Source: Acidobacteriota bacterium (lineage in GTDB: Bacteria > Acidobacteriota > Vicinamibacteria > Vicinamibacterales > JAFNAJ01). From it: a DNA stretch of 48,876 nucleotides. How positions within the stretch are numbered: the stretch's first letter is position 1; each line of letters starts with the position of its first letter. A program made the translations under genes and the position numbers. The notes under the pieces are model-generated. The model ran no database searches. It was not told the DNA's origin and saw only the letters and a list, made by a program, of their open reading frames with translations. Shown one piece after another: positions 1 through 7,400 of the stretch. The stretch lies in the NCBI GenBank assembly GCA_023384575.1, contig JAHDVP010000039.1, positions 1 through 48,876 of the forward strand, written 5' to 3'.

Positions 1-659
1 CGCACCTGGTTCTCGAGGATGAGGAAGAAGCCGCTGATGACGTCCTTCACGAGCGTCTGCGCGCCGAAGCCAATGGCGAGGCCGAGGATGCCGGCGCCGG
101 TGAGCAGCGGCATGATGTCGACGTTCAGTTCCTTCAGTACCATGAGCGTGGCGGCACCGAACACGACGACGCCGACGGTGTTGACGACGAGATTGCCTAG
201 GGTGCGGATGCGCTTGGCTCGTTCGGCGGCGCCCGCGAGCGAGCCCTCGGTGACCTCGCGTTCAACGCGGTCCACGATCGTGCGCACCAGCTTCGTGAGC
301 AGCCACGCGACCATCAGGATCAGCACGACGCGCAGGCCCGACGTCGTCGCCCACCGGGCGAGCTGTTCGGCTTCGAGGCCCACGCGGGCGTCGTAGCCCG
401 CCAGCTCCAGCGCCGGCGCCACGAGCACCAGCATCGTCAGCGCGAAGATGCCGCGACGAATGAGCCGGATGGGGCGCTTGACGATCGGGCTCTTGAAGTC
501 GGGTGCCGGCTCGTCTCCGCGTGAAACGACCCTGACCAGGAGGAACCGCGCGCCTCGCGCGACCGCCTCGGCGACCAGGTACGCGAGCAGAATGGCGATG
601 GAGAACGACATCGCGGGCGCCGTCCACCACGGGTAACTGGCGAAGATCTCCTTCAACAT
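1..659 (-). CDS. MscS-family mechanosensitive ion channel (N-terminal part, cut by window edge)
   Basis: This is a pore-forming inner-membrane channel that would relieve osmotic stress. I translated it by hand from the ATG at 659 and it stays open to the left edge, so about 219 residues are visible and the C-terminal cytoplasmic cage is missing. Three hydrophobic segments come first (around residues 16-40, 65-88 and 105-130). They are followed by the family's pore region, with a Gly/Ala-rich helix (LLTGAGILGLAIGFGAQTL) and then VKDVISGFF, which is the MscS signature. An A-rich AAAGGAC lies just upstream of the ATG and could serve as ribosome binding site. The gene is divergent from the small membrane protein at 831. 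The family call is firm; which MscS subfamily it belongs to cannot be told without the C-terminus. Confidence 0.9.
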   Translation of the reverse strand, partial: MLKEIFASYPWWTAPAMSFSIAILLAYLVAEAVARGARFLLVRVVSRGDEPAPDFKSPIVKRPIRLIRRGIFALTMLVLVAPALELAGYDARVGLEAEQLARWATTSGLRVVLILMVAWLLTKLVRTIVDRVEREVTEGSLAGAAERAKRIRTLGNLVVNTVGVVVFGAATLMVLKELNVDIMPLLTGAGILGLAIGFGAQTLVKDVISGFFLILENQV

Positions 660-746
660 GCGTTTCGGGTCCTTTTCGTTCGCGCCTCGGGTGTTTTCCC
701 GAGGCGACTCGGGAATCGTCCCCTGAAAAGTGAGGGTTTCGCCCGA

Positions 747-775
747 TTTACGGCCATCGGCCCGGGGCGTAGTCT
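747..775 (+). promoter_or_regulatory. weak sigma70-like promoter candidate for the 831 gene
   Basis: TTTACG (747-752) and TAGTCT (770-775) are separated by 17 bp in the divergent intergenic region and face the 831 gene. Both boxes match the consensus only partly, so this is a low-confidence call. Confidence 0.22.
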
Positions 776-830
776 ATTGATGTCGGGCGCGGAACGAAGC
801 CCGGCACCGGAAACGATACAGGAGGTCATC

Positions 831-1253
831 ATGTCACGGCATACAGGCGGCGAAAAGGTCAACGCGGGCTTCTACCTGAACATGGAGAGCTGGGAAGTCT
901 CGGTGCTGTCGGGGCAGGGCGGCCTGCTCGCGGGTGACCAGTCGGCGCGCTACCTGCGCATCCCGGCACTGGCGCTGCTCGTGTTCATCCCGCTGATGGG
1001 CGCGGCCTTCGCGATGTTCCTGCCGTTCATCGGGATCGCCCTCGTCCTCCAGTTCCTCTCGACGAAGGTGGTCGATGCCGGGCGCGAGGCGTTCCGGTGG
1101 CTGGCCGCGGCGGTCACGCCGGCGTGGCGCCCGGGCGAAGCGCACTTCACGGGGTCACCGAAGTCCGAGAAGAAGAAGTCGGACGAGGCCGACCAGGCCG
1201 TGGAAGCGCGGCTCAAGGCGCTCGAGGACGAGATCGACGGCAAAGAGAAGTAG
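831..1253 (+). CDS. small membrane protein of unknown function
   Basis: The 140-residue protein has no family I recognise. The start is set by a near-perfect AGGAGG at 820-825, 5 nt before ATG 831; an earlier in-frame ATG at 777 lacks such a site. The N-terminal ~45 residues are soluble and contain the phrase GFYLNMESWEVS. A hydrophobic stretch around residues 45-75 (ALALLVFIPLMGAAFAMF and on) could form one or two membrane spans. The C-terminus is charged and Lys/Glu-rich (SEKKKSDEADQAVEARLKAL), probably a helical or coiled-coil cytoplasmic tail. It sits alone between the divergent MscS gene and a convergent small gene. The reading frame, ribosome site and membrane character support a real gene. 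Confidence 0.75.
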   Translation: MSRHTGGEKVNAGFYLNMESWEVSVLSGQGGLLAGDQSARYLRIPALALLVFIPLMGAAFAMFLPFIGIALVLQFLSTKVVDAGREAFRWLAAAVTPAWRPGEAHFTGSPKSEKKKSDEADQAVEARLKALEDEIDGKEK

Positions 1254-1292
1254 GACGGACTACCGTCGGGCCGCAGCCTGGGAACGGTCGTC

Positions 1293-1316
1293 GCGGCGGG
1301 GCTTCAGCCCCGCCGC
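1293..1316. repeat. palindromic intergenic repeat (GGGGCTTCAGCCCC family), also terminator-like
   Basis: A perfect 11-bp inverted repeat has arms 1293-1303 and 1306-1316 around a TC centre and core GGGGCTTCAGCCCC. It lies between the convergent genes ending at 1253 and 1342, so it could terminate both transcripts, but no T-run follows. The same core recurs at 30415, 32286, 33223, 34123 and 34235, so it is better called a dispersed repeat. Confidence 0.8.
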
Positions 1317-1341
1317 TCGTCGTGTACGCGAGGCGGGTTCG

Positions 1342-1584
1342 TCACCCGACGACGTCGAGCTTGGTGCCGACGAGCGGACGGTCGTCGGGGTCGAGGGCGG
1401 CGTCGGCAGTGGGGGCCTGCGTGGTCGGCGCCGGCCGGGGGGGCGGTGGGCGTCGGCGCTGGGGCGGGGGACGATCGCCGCCGCGGCGCGCGGCCTCGAT
1501 CCGATCGAAACGATTCAGCTCGAACGGCCGGTCACGAAACGCCGCGATGCCCTCGATGGGCGGACTGATGCGATCGTTGGCCAT
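1342..1584 (-). CDS. small proline/arginine-rich protein of unknown function
   Basis: The protein has 80 residues. ATG 1584 is preceded by a perfect AGGAGG with a 6-nt spacer, which is the best argument that this short frame is translated. The N-terminal ~35 residues look folded (motif FRDRPFELNRFDRIEAARRG). The middle is a low-complexity Pro/Arg tract, and the end has a short acidic segment (LDPDDRPLVGTKLDVVG). It lies 74 bp downstream of the HDOD gene on the same strand and may be co-transcribed with it. No domain is recognised; a flexible adaptor or partner of the HDOD protein is conceivable but is only inference from position. Confidence 0.6.
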   Translation of the reverse strand: MANDRISPPIEGIAAFRDRPFELNRFDRIEAARRGGDRPPPQRRRPPPPRPAPTTQAPTADAALDPDDRPLVGTKLDVVG

Positions 1585-1658
1585 CGCCGCCTCCTGACCC
1601 GGTTATCGGCAGGTCGGCGGCGAAGGTTGAGCGCCGTGTGTCGAAAACGCGCAGGGCG

Positions 1659-2507
1659 TCAGCTCTTCACGCCGTACGACGCCTTCACCTCCTTCAACCA
1701 CACCATCGTCTGGATGCAGACGCGCGAAAATCCAGCGAAATCGAGGCCAAGGCGCCGGTGCGTCTTGTCGTCCACGCGGATGTCCATCCCTTCGGCGCCA
1801 AGGCCCGTGCCGATGGCCTTCGCGGCGAGGTTGGCCACCATGACCGCATCGAGGGTGGGCGAGGGCTCGACGACGGGCACCTGGTGGTGGCGCTCGATGG
1901 CCACCTGGATGTCGTCGGGGAAGCCCCAGCGACGGGCCATCTCGCCGCCGACCTCGGCGTGGTCGGTGTCGAAGAGGTCGCGTTCGGCCTCGACGAAGCT
2001 GATCCCGCGCTCGTCGCGCCGCTTCAGGATGCTCGACACGTCGGCCTTCAGGTAGCGCACCATCACGAGCTTGCCGATGTCGTGCACCAGCGCGGCAATC
2101 GACGCCGACTCGGGAACGCCGGCCTTCGGCACCTCGCGCTGCAGCGCCTTCACCGCGAGCGAGGCCGCGGCCGAGTGCAGCCACAGATCGTCTTCGGCGA
2201 GATCGTAGAGCGGGGCCGCTACCTTGAGGCGGCGCAGGTGGTCGCCGAGGGCGATGTCGAGGATCTTCGTCACGCCGAGGCGGACGACCGCGTCGCGAAG
2301 CGTGGTGATCTGGGTCCAGCCGCCGTACGCCGCGGAGTTGGCCAGGCGAAGCACGGTCGAGGCCACGGCCGGGTCGTACTGGACGAACTCGGCAATCTGC
2401 GCGGGGCCGACTTCTTCGTCTTCGAGCACCTTGAGCAGGCGTTGGACGGTGATGGGCAGTGGGTCGAGGCGGTCGATGCCCTGGAGCAGTCCCTGCGGGA
2501 TGGCCAT
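1659..2507 (-). CDS. HDOD domain signalling protein
   Basis: HDOD proteins are cytoplasmic, all-helical HD-GYP relatives used in bacterial signalling; most are thought to bind partners rather than hydrolyse cyclic di-GMP. From ATG 2507 the protein has 282 residues, a usual length for a stand-alone HDOD protein. The domain covers most of it: ITVQRLLKVLED near the start, then VASTVLRLANSAAYG, then VRLGVTKILDIALG. A well-preserved HD-type core follows (ALVHDIGKL, DTDHAEVGGEMARRWG, IERHHQVP). The retained HD residues are noteworthy because many HDOD proteins lose them. I chose 2507 because upstream codons are not family-like and a TATACT box lies 8 nt before this ATG. The small Pro-rich gene follows downstream. 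Confidence 0.88.
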   Translation of the reverse strand: MAIPQGLLQGIDRLDPLPITVQRLLKVLEDEEVGPAQIAEFVQYDPAVASTVLRLANSAAYGGWTQITTLRDAVVRLGVTKILDIALGDHLRRLKVAAPLYDLAEDDLWLHSAAASLAVKALQREVPKAGVPESASIAALVHDIGKLVMVRYLKADVSSILKRRDERGISFVEAERDLFDTDHAEVGGEMARRWGFPDDIQVAIERHHQVPVVEPSPTLDAVMVANLAAKAIGTGLGAEGMDIRVDDKTHRRLGLDFAGFSRVCIQTMVWLKEVKASYGVKS

Positions 2508-2515
2508 GGACGAGC

Positions 2516-2521
2516 AGTATA
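2516..2521 (-). promoter_or_regulatory. -10-like box 8 nt before HDOD start (possible leaderless promoter)
   Basis: Read on the minus strand the box is TATACT, and the ATG follows after 8 nt, too close for a normal leader. No clear -35 element is seen. Confidence 0.35.
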
Positions 2522-2631
2522 CGACGGGGTTCGATCGGGCCGCTTCTCGGGACGAGTTCTCGCGGCCTTGACGTTTCACCCCTGAGGCTGGTGGCCGACC
2601 GTCGGCGTGTGTCCTGGTGTTATTATTGGTC

Positions 2632-2637
2632 TAGGTT
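2632..2637 (+). promoter_or_regulatory. -10-like box 6 nt before Phd-type antitoxin start
   Basis: TAGGTT is followed by 6 nt (GGTCAA) and ATG 2644. TTGGTC occurs twice (2626-2631 and 2636-2641), a short direct repeat overlapping the box that could be an antitoxin operator. An alternative -10 (TATTAT, 2621-2626) would give a short leader. Confidence 0.32.
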
Positions 2638-2643
2638 GGTCAA

Positions 2644-2895
2644 ATGCCGAAGACGGTGAAGACGGTGAATCTGTACGAGGCCAAGACGCACCTGTCCGAG
2701 TTGGTCGAGCGGGCCGCGCGGGGCGAAGAGGTCGTGATCGCGAAAGCCGGCCAGCCGAAGGCCCGGCTCGTGCCGCTCGCGCACCCTCAGCGCGCGCGGA
2801 AGCCCGGCGCCTGGAAGGGCCGCGTCGTGATCGCCGCCGATTTCGACGCGCCTCTTCCCGCCGATGTGCTGGCGGCCTTCGAAGGGGGCTCATGA
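2644..2895 (+). CDS. Phd/YefM-type antitoxin
   Basis: This 83-residue protein is the antitoxin of a type II pair. Its N-terminal Phd/YefM DNA-binding fold is recognisable from VNLYEAKTHLSELVERA followed by GEEVVIAKAGQPKARLVPL, the typical strand-helix-helix-strand pattern. The C-terminal ~30 residues (ending ADVLAAFEGGS) would be the flexible toxin-neutralising tail. The stop codon overlaps the toxin start (ATGA at 2892-2895), so the two are translationally coupled, antitoxin first. Such antitoxins usually repress their own promoter; a TTGGTC direct repeat lies immediately upstream. Strong call. Confidence 0.92.
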   Translation: MPKTVKTVNLYEAKTHLSELVERAARGEEVVIAKAGQPKARLVPLAHPQRARKPGAWKGRVVIAADFDAPLPADVLAAFEGGS

Positions 2896-3272
2896 GGCTG
2901 CTGCTCGACACGCACGTGTTCCTGTGGTGGTGCGCCGACGACCGCCGGTTGGGCGAGACCGAACGCGAGGCGATTCGTGACGGCGCCAACGACGTGTTCC
3001 TGAGCACGGCGTCGGTGTGGGAGATGGCCATCAAGCAGTCGCTCGGCCGGCTGCAGGTGCCAGAGCCGGCGTCCGCGGCTGTGGCACGGCTGGGTGTCGG
3101 CCGCTTGTCGGTCACCTTCGAGCACGCCGAAGCGACTGTCCGGCTGCCTCCGGTGCATCGAGATCCGTTCGACCGCCTCCTGGTGGCGCAGGCGAAGATG
3201 GAAGGCTTGACGCTCGTCACGACCGACCCCCTGGTGCGGGCGTACCCGGGGGTCGCGTTCCTGCCGGCCTGA
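2892..3272 (+). CDS. PIN-domain ribonuclease toxin (VapC-like) paired with Phd antitoxin
   Basis: The predicted Mg2+-dependent RNase toxin has 126 residues, the normal PIN toxin size. The acidic PIN residues are visible: Asp6 in LLLDTHVFLWW, the Glu in STASVWEMAIKQSLGRL, the Asp of DPFDRLLVAQA, and the Asp in LTLVTTDPLV. This subtype (LLLDTHVFLW...SVWEMAIK) is the one that usually pairs with Phd-type rather than AbrB- or RHH-type antitoxins, in agreement with its neighbour. It overlaps the antitoxin by 4 nt and its stop lies 31 bp from the convergent response regulator. RNA target unknown. Confidence 0.92.
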   Translation: MRLLLDTHVFLWWCADDRRLGETEREAIRDGANDVFLSTASVWEMAIKQSLGRLQVPEPASAAVARLGVGRLSVTFEHAEATVRLPPVHRDPFDRLLVAQAKMEGLTLVTTDPLVRAYPGVAFLPA

Positions 3273-3303
3273 GGGAGTCTGCGTTCGGCGGGGATCCGAA
3301 TCC

Positions 3304-4275
3304 TCAGGTCAGCGTCCGAAGCAGACGCCGGCGCAGCGCGTCGACCGCCGGATGGTCGCGGGGGACGAAGCGCTGGCGCTCGAGGAACTCTTCGACCGCC
3401 GGAGGTCCGGGTGCGTCGAGCTGCAGCTCTGCGCGTGCGAGCAGGGCCCGCAGCGTGCGCGGGTCGCCGGCCACGAGGTGCGCGAGCAGATGGCCGCGCC
3501 CGGCCCGCGCCCGCAGGAGCGCGCGAAGCACGCGCGTCAGGTCGCGGGCGTGTCTGGCCCTGACGTCCGCGTCGTTGCACCAGTCGCGCAGAGTTGATTC
3601 GTTGGTGCCAATCGCCCGCGCCCACTCGCGCATGGTTCGCGGATCGCTGGGCGCCTGGCAGGCGCGCACGACGGCATCGGCCCACCGTTCGGCGCCCGAC
3701 GCGGGCCGAGCGACGGCCCGCGGACTGCCGAGGTCGACATCGTGCCGCGAGGCCCCCGAAGCCGTTGGCGCGATGTCACCTGGCGAGACCCGTCCCTGAC
3801 GCAACAGCGATTCGACCTTGGCGGTGAGCTCTTCGATGTCGACCAGCTTGTCGACGACGTCGGCCGCGCCGAGTCGCATGGCCTCGACGGTGACGGGCGT
3901 GGTGAGGAACGCGCTCAGCAGGATGAACGGCACCCGGATGCCGTCTGCCTGCATCCGCCGCACGACCTCGGTGCCGTTGATGTCGGGCATGGCGAGGTCG
4001 ACGATCATGAGATCGAACGGCTGCGCCCGCACCGCGTCGAGCGCGTCGCGTCCGTCGTGCGCGGTGACCACGTCGATGTCCATCGCGTGAAGCGCGATCT
4101 CGAGCGTCTCGCGCATGCCTTCGTCGTCGTCGACGACGAGGACACGCGGCCGGGCGCGACCCTTTGACGGAGGCGCACGGTGCGATGGGCCGTGCTGAGG
4201 TGGCGGTGGACTCGGTGGTGTGTCGTCGGCGCACACGCGACCGCATGCGCCCGCCTCTTGCAGGTCGAGTGACAT
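3304..4275 (-). CDS. response regulator with N-terminal receiver and unassigned helical output domain
   Basis: From ATG 4275 (GGGGGAG lies 3 nt upstream) the protein has 323 residues. Residues 1-42 are a Pro-rich leader. Residues ~43-158 form a CheY-like receiver: acidic pair in VLVVDDDEG, phosphoacceptor Asp93 in LMIVDLAMPD, Ser121 in LLSAF and switch Lys143 (followed by Leu rather than the usual Pro). After a linker (~160-200), the C-terminal ~120 residues are helical and Arg-rich with an HTH-like stretch, TMREWARAIGTNESTLRDWC. I do not recognise this output as OmpR, NarL or NtrC type. A DNA-binding role is an inference from the HTH-like segment. No histidine kinase is adjacent, so it is an orphan regulator. 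It is divergent from the giant secreted protein gene at 4481. Confidence 0.85.
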   Translation of the reverse strand: MSLDLQEAGACGRVCADDTPPSPPPPQHGPSHRAPPSKGRARPRVLVVDDDEGMRETLEIALHAMDIDVVTAHDGRDALDAVRAQPFDLMIVDLAMPDINGTEVVRRMQADGIRVPFILLSAFLTTPVTVEAMRLGAADVVDKLVDIEELTAKVESLLRQGRVSPGDIAPTASGASRHDVDLGSPRAVARPASGAERWADAVVRACQAPSDPRTMREWARAIGTNESTLRDWCNDADVRARHARDLTRVLRALLRARAGRGHLLAHLVAGDPRTLRALLARAELQLDAPGPPAVEEFLERQRFVPRDHPAVDALRRRLLRTLT

Positions 4276-4480
4276 CGGCTCCCCCCAAGCCTTTATCCCC
4301 GTGGTGACGTCGCCGGCCTCGCGATCGACCGTCTGCATGATACCGCACGTGTTCGCTCGTCGTCGCGCGAATCGCGGATCCCGGAAATTCCAGGATCGAG
4401 ATCGCTCTCCAAAGTCATTCGTCGGTCCTTCGTTCACTTCTCGTTGATACGCGGGCGCGCGTGTTGTACTCTGCCGCCAC
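4276..4480. promoter_or_regulatory. divergent intergenic region between response regulator and giant secreted protein
   Basis: The region is 205 bp. On the minus strand TATCAT (4337-4342) lies 61 bp before the regulator start and could be its -10. On the plus strand TTGATA (4444-4449) is followed by TGTACT (4465-4470) with a 15-bp gap; TACTCT (4467-4472) lies 8 nt before the GTG at 4481. None of these matches the consensus well. The shared region would allow the regulator to act on its divergent neighbour, but no operator-like palindrome is seen. Confidence 0.3.
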
Positions 4481-7400
4481 GTGCACTTGGTGTGTGCGAT
4501 GGCCACGCCAGAGTGCGTCAGTCCGCAGCACCTCTCGCCTGCTTCGCGCTCTCGCGCCCCCGCGGAGGAACTCTCCGTGTCCGACCGACGCTTCGCTGCG
4601 ATCACATCGACCTCTACCGATGGCGGGCAAGGACGACGTTTACGATGGGCGTCCGCGATCGTGGCCGTCGTGGGCGCAGCCGGCCTGTTGCTGCACGCAC
4701 AGGGCAGCGTGACCGTCAGTCCGACGACGTGGGAAGTGGGCGAAGAGGGCGGCATACAGGTCATCTCGGTCGGCGCACCGGATGGCGTGGAGTGGACGGC
4801 CACCAGCGATGCGGCGTGGCTGACGATGCCCGTCGGCGGCGCGATCGTGTCGGAGTTCGCTGGCTCGACGCAGGGCTTTGCCGACGGCTCACTGTTCAGC
4901 GCGAAGTTCTCGTTTCCTTCCGGCATCGCGCTCGACGGGCACGGTTCGACGTACGTGGCCGACGCCGGCAACCATCGAATCCGCCTGATTACGCCGGTCG
5001 GCGAGGTGACGACGCTGGCGGGTTCGTCGATCCCAGGCGACGCTGACGGTGCAGGAGACGCCGCCCGCTTCAGCCACCCATCGGATGTCGCGATTGGTCC
5101 GGAGGGCGACGTGTACGTCGCCGACCGCTACAGCCACCGCATCAGAAGGGTCACGCCCGAAGGTCTCGTGACGACGTTGGCGGGCTCCACGCCGGGCCAT
5201 GCCGACGGTGTAGGTCCGGCCGCGCAGTTCTTCCATCCCTCTGGGGTGGTGGTGGACGGCACCGGAGTGGTCTACGTGGCCGACACGTACAATCACCGCG
5301 TCCGGAAGATCACGCCCGCCGGCGTGGTGACGACCCTCGCGGGGTCGAGTCCAGGCATCGCCGACGGCACCGGCGGGGACGCGCAGTTCGCCGACCCGAC
5401 GAAGGTCGCCCTCGACGTCAACGGGGACCTGCTCGTCACCGACGCGTATTTCGGACGCCTTCGCCGCGTCACGCCCGGGGGCGTGGTGACCACGGTCGCC
5501 GGGTCGTTTCCTGGCGACGCCGACGGGCCCGCCGCGAGCGCGCTCTTCCGGGCCCCCACGGGGCTCGCCTTCGACGCGACCGGCCGCCTCCACGTCGCTG
5601 ACACGCTCAATCACAAGGTGAAGCAACTCGCCGACGGCGGCGTTGTGAGCACGGTGGCGGGATCCATCCAGGGAGACGAGGGAGGCCTCGGGTCTACCGC
5701 GAGGTTCGACCATCCGGTCGGCCTCGCGTTCGACGCGCACGGCGCCCTCTACGTGACCGCCAACCACCGCATCCGAAAGGTGAGTGCGCTTCAGGGTTGG
5801 CAGACAACGGGCGTCGGCTCGAGCACGCTCGTGCTCACCGCCACCCGACAGATCTCGGTGTCGCCACGAACCGCCGTCGTGAGCGTCGGCGGCCAGACCG
5901 TCACGGTGACACAGGGCGGCGGCACGCCGCAGTTCTCGTTGGCTCCCAGCGCCTGGAGCCCGAGCGGTGTCCGTGGCGCGACGACGGCGACGCTCACCTC
6001 GTCGCTCGTCGACGCGCCGTGGAGTGCCTCGAGCAGCGACGAGTGGCTCACCGTCGACCCGATGGCCGGCGTGGGCAGCGCGACGCTAACGCTGACGGCC
6101 GCGCCGAACCCGTCGACCGACCCGCGCAGCGCAACGCTCTCGGTCGCAGGCGAGATGGTAAGTGTCACGCAGCGGGGCCTTGCGGAGTTCGAGGTTGCAC
6201 CGACGACGTGGCAGGTCGGCTACGGTGGCGGAACCCAACTCGTCCTCGTCACGGCCTCCGACCCCGATGGCGTGTGGACAGCCGAGAGCCACGTCCCCTG
6301 GCTCTCGGTCCCGCGTGAACGCGTGAGCGTGACCACGCTGGCGGGTTCGCCGCAGACCGGGCTGGCCGACGGCACCGGCCCGGCGGCTCTGTTCAGGCAT
6401 CCTCAGGGGCTGGCCGTCGATGCCGCAGGCACTCTCTACGTCGCCGACACTTCGAACCTCCGCCTTCGCAGGGTCACACCGGACGGCGTGGTGACCACGC
6501 TGGTGGGCAGCGTTCCGGAGGGCGAGGACGGGCCACCGCCCGACCTGTTGGTCGACGTTCCTGTCGACCTAGTGCTGGACGGTGCGGGCAACCTCATCGT
6601 CGTCGAGGCGAATCTCCTCAGCAAGGTCGCCCCTGACGGCACCATCTCGACGCTGGCTGGTTCGTTCTACGGCTATGCGGACGGCGCAGGTACCGAGGCC
6701 CGATTCGCGGCGCCCGGGGGTATCGCCATCGATGGGGCGGGCAACCTGTACGTGGCCGATCGCGGCAACCATCGGATCCGGAAGGTGACACCAGCCGGGG
6801 TGGTCACGACCCTCGCGGGGTCGGGGCAAGGAAGCGCCGACGGGCCGGCGACGCAGGCGCAGTTCCATCGTCCGACCGGTGTGGCGGTTGACGCCTCGGG
6901 CGTCGTGTACGTGACTGACTACGATGCCGGCCGCATTCGCCGGATTGCACCGGATGGCTACGTCACGACGCTGGCGGGATCGACCTCGGGATACGCCGAC
7001 GGCGTTGGAGCGGCCGCGCAGTTCCACGGACCCGCCGGTCTCGCGATTGACGCGGCCGGCTCCCTCTACGTGGCGGACCGGTTGAATTCTCGTATCAGGA
7101 AGGTCACGCCAGCGGGTGAGGTCACGACGGTCTCGGGCTCGGAGCACGGTTATGCCGACGGGTTCGGCCTCAACGCGCGATTTTCTGGCCCGGTGGGCAT
7201 TGCGGTCGACTCGGCCGGCCGCATCTACGTCACCGACCAGGGGGCACTCATCCGCGAAGTGTGGCGGTACGAAGCGTCCGTCGCCGGCGGCACCGGAAGT
7301 GACGGCATTCGCGTCACGGCGGCGCCGCAGGTCTCCGTCCATCCACGCCAGGGCACGGTCACGATCGGAGGCCAGTCGTTCACGGTCACCCAGGCGGGTG

